From positions 8,088,988 through 8,152,987 of the forward strand of contig JAJLRJ010000008.1 in assembly GCA_024195265.1 (NCBI GenBank): 64,000 nucleotides of DNA. The letters run 5' to 3'. The position numbers were made by a program, and so were the translations under genes. The notes beneath the pieces were generated by a model. That model saw only the letters and a list, made by a program, of their open reading frames with translations, made no database searches and was not told the origin of the DNA. Below, piece after piece: positions 9,638 through 19,665 of this stretch; position 1 is the stretch's first letter; each line of letters opens with the position of its first letter. The DNA is from Dendrophyllia cribrosa (taxonomy: Eukaryota; Cnidaria; Anthozoa; Scleractinia; Dendrophylliidae).

Positions 9638-12476
9638 TTAAATATAAGAAGAGTTCGTAACGATAAGTTGCTGCACTCTAAGTAACTCCTGTAGAACCTC
9701 GTTTGCAGTCGGTCGTTGCTGAGAGTTAATCTCATGACATTTTCCCATTATTTCACGGAGCTGAGTTTTTGCAAAATCACTGCCCTTAACGCCATCCAGT
9801 AATAGTTCCACAATCCAGGGAAGCTTCCAAATGTCGATTTTTTCGTCGTAGGTCGGTTCAAAATTGAATTTTAACGGTTTTGATTCATTTTTCCTTTCCG
9901 ATTCGTTCCGCTTGATTATCCTTTGTTGCGCACTAGATGACAATTTCGGCCTCGTGTTACATCCTTCATTTTCAGTTACTTTTGGTATTCTGTCGATGTC
10001 GTTCACTATCAAGTGAAAGTCATCAGTTAATAGGTATTGCGCTAGTAATTTTTGGGGCGAAGAACTATCACACATAACACGAACTCCGATTGGACTGTTA
10101 TGTAAATAGTCCATGATCCGAGCGTAATCCACACTCAGCTGTAATCTTGTATGTATATTGTTGTACATGGAGAACTGGGGACGCTGAAGGAGCTGATCTA
10201 GATAATTCGCTGAGCCATGTTTGTAATACATGGTGACCATCTGCAAGAATCAAAGAGCATCCTATTGATGTAGTACAAAGTATGTTTAAGTCAGTGAGTG
10301 AAGAGTGGATGAGAGATAATTTTAGGTTTATACACGATCGATCTCCCCCTAAAATAAGGTAGCGATCCCCTCAATTGTAACCATAACAACAGTCTGCTAA
10401 ATCTGACCGTCGCGAACGTCAAAACTGTCGGAACCTTTTTTCGAGCAACTCCGCTGACCGTAGTATCAAAATTCAACTCAACTCTGGGTCCTTTGGGTGC
10501 TTTGCAATTGATTAGAAATTTACAGTTGTGGGATGCGGTTCACAATGACAAAGTCAAGAGCCACAGAAATGCGCACTTAGGCAAATGCGTACTTATTCGA
10601 AAAAGCGCCCCGGGCGCTTATTTCACTTTGGAACCGTGAGGGTGGGCGCTTATTCGAGGGTGCCGGGCGCTTATTATTTTTTTCATCATTTTCAGCAAGT
10701 GAGCACATTTTGAGAAAATAACAAAACAAAGGATAACAAGTTTATTTGGCTTCAACCAAACAGTATAAACAGATCATTGACTGTCTTAAAAAAATGAGCA
10801 ACTCTCAATCAAATCTACATTTCTCATTAGCTCGGAACAGAATTGATGCTCCTCTTTCTTTACGCTGCGATAGTACAAAATTTGTTTGGAGGTAGGCGGT
10901 GGGCACTTATTTGAGGGTGAGCGCTTATTTTTTTTGTTTGGGCTTTCAGGGTGGGCGCTTATTCGAGGTAGGCGCTTATTCGAAGTTGGGCATTTATTAG
11001 AAAAAATGCGGTAGAGGGCAATAAGCCCTGTAGCTACCAAAACTTAACATTCTTTATGAAGGAAACAAAAGAAACGGCAAACTGATCCTTACGGCAGAAA
11101 AACAGAAGCAAAAGCAAATAAAATAAAATAAAATAACATAAAAGTGGAATGTAATAGTGCCCAATATTTCGCTTTGCAAAACACCAATGCTGATAGGTGT
11201 GGAAACCCAGATCCGACCATTCCCAACGGTTTGTTGCAATAATCGTGCACTATATGTTTCTTTTTATGAGGGAACCTTGGGCCTATATGTATCAGCTGTG
11301 CAATGCTAACAAAGCCCCGAAAACCGACATAGCTGCCAATGGTTAGTAATGCATTAACTTGCCATTTGCCTTTTAATATTGTTTTTAGTTTTTGTAGCTA
11401 CCTGACCTTTGCCCTCTACCATTGTCGCCTTGGTTAGTACTTCATGTAAGCCTACGTATAATGTCCCGAGGGTATAGGTAAGTCTATGTACCGTATACTA
11501 GGCACAAACGCTTGTACTATCTGTGTAGTAGCTGTAGTAGCTGTAGTCTATGTAGTACCTGTAGTATATGTAGTACCTGTAGTGCTCATGTCTGTGGATT
11601 GAGCATTGCTGTCGTTATATTGCATTTGGTTTATTGTGTGGCAGAAAAATCCTTGATGACGCAAGTGGTCAAAAATGTTTTAATACTCGGATTGTTCGGT
11701 TGGATTACTTTACAGGAGTTTGTAGACTTGCGAAAAGTCGACCTTCGCTTTTTTAGTCGAGTTTATAATATAAGCGATAAATTTGCGCGAGGGATCCTTA
11801 AGTCGCGAAAGGAAAGTCGCGAAGAAACTAACTTATCGAAAATTAACATTGGAAGGGACTTTGAAAAAGTCTAAGGAGTTTGGAACTTTTTAAGACGGCG
11901 GTGAGATACTCGCATAAAATCAAGGTACTGTATTTTACTGGGATGAGCAATGAAAGTCATCATATATGACACTGTGCGTCGTTAGCCTACCTGCAGCTTG
12001 TTTCTACATGTGCCGATGAGACGAGTGACGAATTCACCCTGAAGCTGTTCCATGTTAGTCATTCCTATCCCGCACCACTTTTTCCTCCAGCCCCTGCGCC
12101 TGTGCGTACAATTGATAAACACAACTTGGTAGCCCTTCCAATCGGCCAGCCAAATGTATTTAGTAAGGCCACCGGTGATACGCTTCTTGGGATGAACGTG
12201 ACGAGAAATATCTGAGCAGTTCAACCAAGGAATGCACTTTCTCCAGCCGTGAAAACTAAAGGTACCACGAGGACAAGGCACGCAGCCCTCGCGGGTGGCG
12301 AACATGTTAGCTCGACAAGGCACGGGTACTAACTCCCTCTGCTTCCACTGCGTCCCATCGCTTGTGAAATATACATAGGTGATGAGCATGACCAAGGAGA
12401 TTGTAGACAGACATCGAATTCCTCTACAAAAACGTCGTAAAATGCTGCAATGCATGTTATGTGCGAGGATTTCCAT
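9638..12476 (-). CDS. POMK-like kinase family protein, copy 2 (intact)
   Basis: Two exons on the minus strand: 12476-11991 (162 codons, ending CTGCAG|GTAGGC) and 10240-9638 (acceptor TTCTTGCAG, stop at 9638), both phase 0, 362 residues against about 350 for vertebrate POMK. A membrane anchor lies near residues 15-38. It is followed by CPRGTFSFHGWRKCIPWLNC, then the kinase-like part with YLHNSPIGVRVMCD, NDIDRIP and PTYDEKIDIWKLPWIVELLL, all characteristic of the POMK family. The catalytic-loop Asp of RVMCD and the NDID motif are kept. The glycine-rich loop is reduced (ITGGLTK) and the APEQ-like activation segment is replaced by a Lys/Glu-rich linker. It should face the ER or Golgi lumen. By family it would phosphorylate O-mannosyl glycan, but the lost loops make a non-catalytic or altered role equally possible. 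The start ATG aligns with that of copy 1. Confidence 0.82.
10577..11010. repeat. Element rich in GGGCGCTTATT motifs, in the intron of POMK-like copy 2
   Basis: Opposite ends carry AAGCGCC and GGCGCTTATTCGA-type sequence. GCGCTTATT recurs at least six times on the plus strand at about 10615, 10645, 10667, 10920, 10955 and 10972. No open frame has meaning. It is probably a DNA element related in style to the one at 4521-5275. Confidence 0.5.
11516..11585 (+). repeat. Low-complexity TGTAGTA/CTGTAGT repeat
   Basis: Degenerate tandem TGTAGTAGC/TGTAGTACC units about 9-15 bp long. They produce an apparent Cys/Ser-rich start to an open frame on the plus strand that is not a credible protein. It lies inside the intron of POMK-like copy 2. 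Confidence 0.6.
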
Positions 12477-12589
12477 GGCTTAACAATTGCTTTAAAACCT
12501 TAAAGAAAAAGAAACGGTCCAGTGAAAACTTGTGTTTTATTTGTTTATGTAATTATGTGTTTTATTGTTTTAGCTTAGAGGCCAAAACT

Positions 12590-13215
12590 CTATAGGGGTA
12601 CCGTACTTTCGAGGGGTGGCTTATTAGAGAGCGGGGTGGGGGCTTAATAGAGAGGGAGGGGGCGGGGGGAGGCTTAATAGAGAGGGGGGTGGGGGCTTAA
12701 TAGAGGGGGAGGGCTTATTGATTTAGCAAAATGCAGCACGATGTACACTTTCAGGATATAATATGATATGAACTTTATTCAAGCATCGCAATCTCAGGAT
12801 TAAACTTAAAATGTTAAAATGTTACAATTACATTATTTTAAACCTGGTCAAGAAAAGTCTTTTAATTGGTCTCTTGGCCTGGTTTAATTCTGAATATCGC
12901 TTTGTAATTTTCGCATACAATCGATCCTGATTGATACCTAAAGTCTTGTAACACATTATTACATGTAAAGCATTCACCCAATCAATCACGTTACACATCG
13001 AACTTCCAAGACGTGAATAAATCATAGTACCGTACTGATGTTCACATGCAATGTATTTTTGGCAAAGGGGGAGGGGTGGGGTGGCTTAAAAAAGAGGGCG
13101 GGCTTAATAAATTTCTTCTTCAAAAGAGGGGTGGCTTATTAGAGGGGGTGGCTTATTTGAGAGGGGGTGGCTTATTTGAGAGGGGGTGGCTTAATAGAGA
13201 TTTTACGTTGTTCTT
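12590..13215 (+). repeat. G-rich repeat element upstream of POMK-like copy 2
   Basis: GGGGTGGCTTATTAGAGAG and GGGGGCTTAATAGAGAG motifs are clustered at 12612-12720 and again at 13065-13200, bracketing an AT-rich middle. It separates the conserved upstream blocks shared with copy 1. It looks like a degraded element whose ends are G-rich tandem repeats. Confidence 0.5.
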
Positions 13216-14055
13216 GACCCGCAGTCCCCGCTTATAATTACTTACAGTATGAAAATACAGTTCCAAAAAATTCGCAGTTTGCCTAAACTGAGCGCCGCGA
13301 TCGGGAGGTGTTTCAAATACAGCAAGTGGGTATCACCCGGAGCCATTGCAAATGCTCGCAAGGGGATATCAAGAAGAGTCGAACCGTTTTTTAACTGAAA
13401 AGAATATCGATTCCGAGAGCCTCAAAATAAACGCAGTAAAACAAAGTTAACCAACATAGCAGTGATTGTTAAGTGCCCTAAATTTCGACTTTATTTTTAA
13501 GAAGGCTAGTTTGATAAACCGATACGTCCATTACGGTACACAAACACTGGAGGGGAAGCGTATTGTCTAAACGTAAATTTAATCCATCTGAACTTTAAAC
13601 TGAATCCCATACTAATTAATCAGCTGTGGATAATTTCACCATAACTTTGGGCCTACATAACGTAGAGAGTGCTTGCCATATGTTACTGTGTTGTAGCTAG
13701 GAACCAGCCCTCAGTTTACCTAAAGCTCATTCACTCTTCAAACTTATGATAAAAATTCCTTGTGTATAGACAGTCGAAACACTCCAAGCACGTTTTTTCT
13801 AATTATTAAAAGACAACCACAACGCCAGTTATTGCTTGTACGAGTCGCTTTGCTTATTAAATTAGCAGTTAAAATGAGTTAGCGAGATATTGAAAAGGAG
13901 CCTAAAATCTGCTGTTGAAAATGTCCAGCTAAAGGAATAGCCCTCGTAGCGGCTGCTGTTCACAAAAGAACATTAGACAGTAAACTTACCAGTTAATGTG
14001 AGTAATGGGCACTCGCTGCGATTTGTCTATATGCCGAATAACTTAAAAAGGTAAC
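13216..14055. other. Intergenic; distal duplicated block, otherwise featureless
   Basis: 13235-13385 resembles 3470-3610 upstream of POMK-like copy 1 and marks the far edge of the duplicated segment. The remaining sequence shows no exon or repeat that I recognise. Confidence 0.4.
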
Positions 14056-14341
14056 GGAGCGGATTTCAATCAAGTGTCATAAAACCAAAACCAAATAATT
14101 ACTGTGACCAATCACAACAAACACAGACAATCCAATGAACCAATCAGAACTCGAAGCAGATACATGTAGCCGGCGCCAAGCGCGGGAAAACGCGTGCGAG
14201 CAAGTCACGATTGGTTTTGGTTTTACTTCTGATTGGTTGATAAAGTGGCGCGAGATTTTTTTCCAATATCAAATCGTAGTCGATGCAAAACCAAAACAAT
14301 TTCGAAATGACTTTATTCGATACTCAACTGAAAAGCGATCT
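14056..14341. mobile_element. CCAAT-rich MITE family, copy 2
   Basis: The left end is AGCGGATTTCAATCAAGTGTC and the right end GATACTCAACTGAAAAGCG, diverged versions of the family terminal repeats. Between them are the conserved ACCAATCACAAC, GTAGCCGGCGCCAAGCGCGG and TTCTGATTGGTTGA segments. About 286 bp, the typical full length. Confidence 0.75.
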
Positions 14342-14394
14342 ATTATTTTCAACATGCACAACCCGAACATCCTGGATTTCACATAGCAACTAGA

Positions 14395-14560
14395 ATGTTG
14401 CTAGAAAGCATTCTACTCAGTGGTTTAACAATTACTCCGGCTCAAAAACACGTCATGTTGGTTTTGCGAGATTTATCTGCGGCTTTTGACGCGGTTAAAC
14501 ACAGCACCCTGTTGTTACGACTTAAAATGTTGGTCCAGTCTTGGTGAAAATGTTCTTCAA
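14395..14560 (+). pseudogene. LINE reverse transcriptase fragment
   Basis: A plus-strand frame around 14455-14535 reads MLVLRDLSAAFDAVKHSTLL, the conserved DLSAAFDTVDH block of CR1/L2/jockey-type non-LTR reverse transcriptases. It ends in a stop and neither neighbouring domain is intact. An isolated, decayed fragment. Confidence 0.7.
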
Positions 14561-15078
14561 TGACTGTATTAATCAAATTTTAGCCAGTGTGTGAATATAA
14601 ATGGTTCATTTTCATGTATTAGTCCCGAGGCGATTCGATATAAAATTAAAATTTACGGGGGCGATCGTGGGACATTTTGAAATTAAAGGTACCAGACATG
14701 GGGTCATTTTCGGTTCAAACACCATTAGCAGTAACAAACCACGAGTTTTAACCAAACCTCTCATCCACATGAACAGGACCTTACCATCTACGCTAGAGCC
14801 CAGTGCTTCTCGGGTGTAATCCGGATACCTCCGGCTATAAGCTATGACGTCATTCTATGTCATAAATAAAATGAATTTGAGGAATAGGCAGATTAGTGTA
14901 AAACAAGTCTCTGCTTAGCCTCCCTCTTTCAGCTCACTCTAAGGGATAAAGAACGGAGACCCTGGGAAGGAGCGCTGTGGTGGGGAGCAAAAAACGAAGA
15001 AATATCAACTATTATTACACGACTAAGACAGTCAGAGGGCCAATAACTAAAATCAGCCAATCAGAATGCTCGATTGCC

Positions 15079-15280
15079 GGTCCAATATTCTCTAAGTATT
15101 GGACCAGGCATTGTCCCGCATGATCCCGCGCGATTCTCCCGCCGGCAGGAGTCATGTAATAAATCTCTTATTAACCAAGCTTGCTCGGGACCGTACTGGG
15201 AGAATATCGGCGCTCGGTCCGTACTGTCAAGACCTCGGACCGATATTCTCCCAGTACGGCCCTCGCGCTTGGTCAATAAG
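15079..15280. mobile_element. Palindromic MITE (TTATTAACCAAGC ends)
   Basis: CTTATTAACCAAGC at 15167-15180 is matched by GCTTGGTCAATAAG at 15267-15280. The inner GGGACCGTACTGGGAGAATATCGG is mirrored around 15240, giving a long near-perfect stem. A separate short hairpin (GTCCAATA/TATTGGAC) lies at 15079-15105. The layout resembles the family at 32283 and 45098. Confidence 0.6.
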
Positions 15281-15299
15281 ATATATATATCGACCATCA

Positions 15300-16167
15300 T
15301 TGAGAAAAGAAAAGCCGTTTTACCATGTTTATTTTTTCCAGTATAAATTAATTTCCTTGTTACATTGCTCGCTCCAATTATTTAGCCGTAGGTAAAACCC
15401 AGCTTGGGATTCTCGATTTCACAAAGCAACCAGAGTGTTGCTAAGCACTTTGAATATAAAGTCGGCGCTGCATCCATCAACAATTATTTCCAAAGTTGCA
15501 TGTTTCTTGGGTAAATTTCTGGGGAAAAGAAGTCCATGCGAAAATAAAACAAATTTTTATTTTAAAGTCAAGAAGTATGTTTTTTTTTTCAAGCTATACA
15601 GGGTTTAAAGCAAGGTAATCCATTTTTCTATTTTTAAATCAATTTGTCCTTTTTTAGCCTACATTAGGCGAACCATTGACATTGAAATTACAAACCTATA
15701 AATGTCACGACACTTAAGATCGGGAAAGAAAGTCTCCGACGACATCATATTCCTTTTTTACTTTTTCACCCGCCGAGGAAACGTTACGGGTAAAACAAGA
15801 ACAGAAAAGATCGGATGTTGTTGCAGGTTAGGGAAAAAGTATCATTTTTGCGCACAACTTCGTGAAAGGACCCGAAGAGGTTCCTAATCTGATTGCCCAA
15901 TCAGAGAGGCGTAATCTGGATACGTCATTTTGCTTAGCAACGTCTCTGAAAGCGAAGACCGCGGGCTCGGGTACTTCCCTTACGCCCCGTACACACCAAT
16001 CGTTCAACATGTTTAAAAAGCTGTTTTGTTTAACGGGTTTAAAAATATATATCTCCAAAGTTACCATAATATTGGAGTGGACCTTTATTGACTATAAATA
16101 CCATTACTGTCTTAAGATGGACACCCCTGTAAGGCGCACACCTCTCTAAGACAGACATCAATTATTG
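15300..16167. other. Gene-free stretch with half of a TTA-type MITE
   Basis: The only recognisable part is 15984-16080, where CCCGTACACACCAATCGTTCAACATGTTT resembles the left end of the element at 59466-59711, without a matching right end. A short frame at 15702 (starting MSRHLRSGK) has no family I recognise. Confidence 0.4.
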
Positions 16168-17475
16168 GCTGGTTCTGGCCGAATTTCAACCTCGTTCCCA
16201 GGGTCTCTCTTCTTCCCTCCCCCTGGAGCGAGAGAGACCCTGGTCGGGGCTGGTCACGTGTCTCGTGGACAATTATAATCCTAAGGAGGGGTAGACAGTA
16301 TTTGTAACGTTGCCTTGTTTTCTGTACAGTGGCTAGGCTCGTGCTGTGCGCGACGGTTGTTGTTTCAGCTGTGGCTGTGAAATAAATTATGTTCCATGTT
16401 CTATAACCTCTTGTTGAAAATAGGAATCTGTATTGCAAGATATATATAAAAGACGTAAAAAATTCTCTGTGATTATAGCAAGATCCGGAATAAAACAGAT
16501 AAAACATCCCAGGCTTATCGTCAACCGAATAGGGATGTTAGAAATCTCTTTGGCCGTGAAAAAGTGCTTCAATTTTGCTGTTTATGTTATGCCTGCCGTT
16601 TATAACTCAATAAATAGAGGGACAAAAGATCCTGACAACTTATAATTTTCGAACTGAACATAATATGAACAAAATCCTAAAATTGAAATAACGAAGGTTC
16701 AGTCAAACGATTCAAACGAAAGCGAATAAACAATACGCAAGGACAAAATTGTTGCTCAAAAATTCACAAGTATATAAATGAACAATGTATAGACATCCAA
16801 ACGACTGGAACTGGTGAACATAGTAACTAAACAACATGCCTCACACACGAAGAATAAAAGCTTTCATTGTCTTCTCTCGATCGTTTCCTGTTATAAAAGT
16901 GTACTGTTGATCAGCGTGCAAACATTTGGTCCGTGGCGGCCGCTTCTTTCTTGCTTTGCCATCGCCAGAGAACAGACGGCAGCACTTTAATGTGTCTTTC
17001 GAATGAAGCTTAAAGATTAAGCAGTATGTAGAGATAATTCATCCCAGTCCGGAACAATGCCATAAATCAAGAGCGCGAGCTTTGCGGCGTCAAGTAATAA
17101 AATTGGATTGCATTCTGCAGCAAGTTCAAAATTAGCTTTACTGCGGTAAATCTTCAAGCGCCGTGACAATTCCTCTGATCCTAAAGCAACTTACACTTTC
17201 AGAACCAGACCATGTGGATATGTTTTCGAAGTCTGAGGATGACCGCCACTTCACATTTTTCGCGAGCCGCCGAACGCTTTTGCATTTGTTTCGCAATGCC
17301 CAACTAGAGCAGACAAATTTCACACTTTGCCGCCCCTCCCCCGTGTCATTTAATTGGAATCTCACAGATTCTGGGAGACACGTGACCAGCCTGAGCCAGG
17401 GTCTCTCTCTCTCTCTCTCGCTCCAGGGCGCGGGAAGAAGAGAGACCCTGGGAACGAGGTTGGCCGAATTTCACT
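16168..17475. mobile_element. 1.3-kb segment bounded by inverted copies of a palindromic repeat
   Basis: Sequence from GGCCGAATTTCAACCTCGTT and CCCAGGGTCTCTCTTCTTCC (about 16178-16222) to GGTCACGTGTC (about 16262) recurs in reverse orientation at 17377-17475. Each copy is itself a small palindrome, CCAGGGTCTCTC to GAGAGACCCTGG. The interior has no transposase. It may be a composite element or two opposed insertions. Confidence 0.5.
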
Positions 17476-17760
17476 TGTTCGTCTGTAACTAAACTCTCTA
17501 TAAGGCGGACACCTCTCTAAGGCAGACATCAGTGGACATAATACTAATCAAAGGGCTCTAAGAGCTATCTCGTGAATACCAAACAAAGTAAGGTAAAGTC
17601 CACAAATCAGTTTTGATTTTCCATACTATGTTTGAAGTCAAAGAATTGAAGAGTAAAACAGATTTAAAACGTAATTTTCACTAGGGAATTAAAAAAGGTT
17701 ACTACAGCAATCATCTTTTAACATGTAATACACTGAATGACATGATGTTGGCCAACAGGC

Positions 17761-18147
17761 TATACACCGAATGCAAATATGGCCGTCCAACAGTTTTTTG
17801 TTTGGACAGGTTCTCAAGAAAAGAAAAGCAATTGAATAATGACAAAGATCAGGTCAGAAAAAGTCATTGTGTGTATTTTCAAGGCCATAGTTTTATTTTA
17901 GGAGAAGTTATAGCCAATCAAATTTTGGGAAAAACATGAAAGCGAGGCTAGTGAGGCTAGAATGTCTTTTGTCATACAAATGCTTAAAATTTCAGCGAGC
18001 CATAACTTTGCAACCGTTTGACCAAAAACACTCAAACTTTGCAAGATGATACATTTAGCAGTACTTGCTTCCGTGATATCATTAATTTCGCTGAAAGCTT
18101 GGCTAAACAAAAAACTGCCTGACGGCCATATTTGCATTCGGTGTATA
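17761..18147. mobile_element. 387-bp MITE with 27-bp terminal repeats
   Basis: TATACACCGAATGCAAATAT followed by GGCCGTC at the left end is the exact reverse complement of the right end at 18121-18147. The interior is AT-rich and non-coding. Confidence 0.8.
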
Positions 18148-18216
18148 CTCTGTAAATTCGAGCTGAAATAAAGTTAATGTATGTACTGGGTAATTAAAAA
18201 CGTTTACAAATGATGG

Positions 18217-19247
18217 TAGGCTTAGATACAAAATTCCCGAAAAATGGGCTAAAATTCTTTCCGGAACTTCTCCAAAAAAGCTCTAAAATTCTTTTAAAAT
18301 TCTCTAAAATTCTTAAAATTTCTGTCTTGTCTCTGACTGTGAGCTGGTAGATGGCTCACTGGATTCAGCCATACTTGCTACCAACAGAGATGAAATTCAT
18401 GGAAAGCATAATTTGAGTGGTAAACCGCTGACTAGTTGCATTGTACACACTACTTTGAGGGTGAACACTCAAGTTGATCAGCGGTAACTCAAAATAAACG
18501 CTTTTGTGACGTTTTTGCTTATTTATTTTGTGTAATTTTTCAAAGTGTTTTTGGCAAGAAATCTCTTGCTGGTTGGAGCATCGTTACATTCGCACCGCTA
18601 TTGACTTTACCAATCAAACCAATATTATGTTGGCTTGTTAAATATTAATGAACATTTTATGTCTTTTTTTTTTTCTTAATCACGTTATTCTTATAGCTAA
18701 ACAAACTATTTTTCTTTGCCGTCGAAAGAATATCGCTCCAAATTTCAATATATTTCTTGCAAACCTTAAAAAAATTGTTAAAATAGAAGAATTCCTAGCT
18801 AAACAAAAAAAATAAAATGAACCTACACCTTGAAAAATGGAAACTTTTCGTAGAACTACTTCAGTAAGAATTTTAGTATTTGCAGTAATAATTCCACTCT
18901 GTAATAACTATAACTTTCTATTTTCTTTTTCATTTATTTTCATGTTAAACTCCTTACTTACGGAGTCGAAAGTAGTACTGTTTATATGTATTTTTCTTTT
19001 CTTTATGTACGTATGGGTGTTTGTTTGTATGTATGTTGTATTGTATTGTATCTCATTAAAGTTTCAAATTAAAAAAAAATCGTTACTTTTTTGCTTGTGT
19101 AAAATTGTCAAAGTGGCACCTGGAAGCTTATATTTCTCTAAACTTCTATGAAATTTAACTCATTGTCTAAAATTCCCGAGATTTTCTAAAAGTCTTTTCG
19201 GTTTCTAAAATTCTAAAAAAAATTCCGGAATTTTGTATGTAAGCCTA
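18217..19247. mobile_element. 1.03-kb element with 23-bp terminal repeats
   Basis: TAGGCTTAGATACAAAATTC (18217 onward) pairs with the right end at 19225-19247 with two mismatches. The subterminal zones are full of CTAAAATTCT repeats on both sides (18250-18320 and 19165-19220). The middle (18840-19090) looks like an AT-rich retroelement tail. No transposase seen. Confidence 0.65.
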
Positions 19248-19353
19248 AATGATGGAACGAGTGAAAATTTGCATATCTGTCCCCATATTCTATATCTCGT
19301 TCAACGCTTCGCGTATTCGCGAGATAAAAAATGGTGACATTGCCCCCTTAATT

Positions 19354-19640
19354 AGAGCAGTTTTCAATTGAGTGTCGCAAAACCAAAACCAAAGTAATTA
19401 CTCTGACCAATCACAGCAGTCGTAAACAATCCAATGAACCAATCAGAGCTCGAAGCATTTACATTTCGGCGGCGCCAAGCGCGGGAAAACGCGTGCGAGA
19501 AAGTCTCGATTGGTTTTGGTTTTACTTCTGATTAGTCGAGAAAGTGGCGCGAGAATTTTTAGCCAATCACAAAGCGTAGCAATCCAAACCAAAGCAATTG
19601 TGTAATTTATATTTTCGACACTCAATTGAACACTGCTCTA
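19354..19640. mobile_element. CCAAT-rich MITE family, copy 3, in the DNAAF2 3' flank
   Basis: A full-length copy with ends TAGAGCAGTTTTCAATTGAG and CTCAATTGAACACTGCTCTA. Its right edge is only about 25 bp beyond the DNAAF2 stop codon (19666), so it probably forms part of that gene's 3' untranslated region. Confidence 0.8.
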
Positions 19641-19665
19641 ACATTTACAGGCAATACCAATATTG

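Noticed and set aside
11512..11874. 120-residue Cys/Ser-rich frame
   Set aside because: The start is a TGTAGTA tandem repeat. The rest corresponds to intron sequence shared with POMK-like copy 1, where it is not open.
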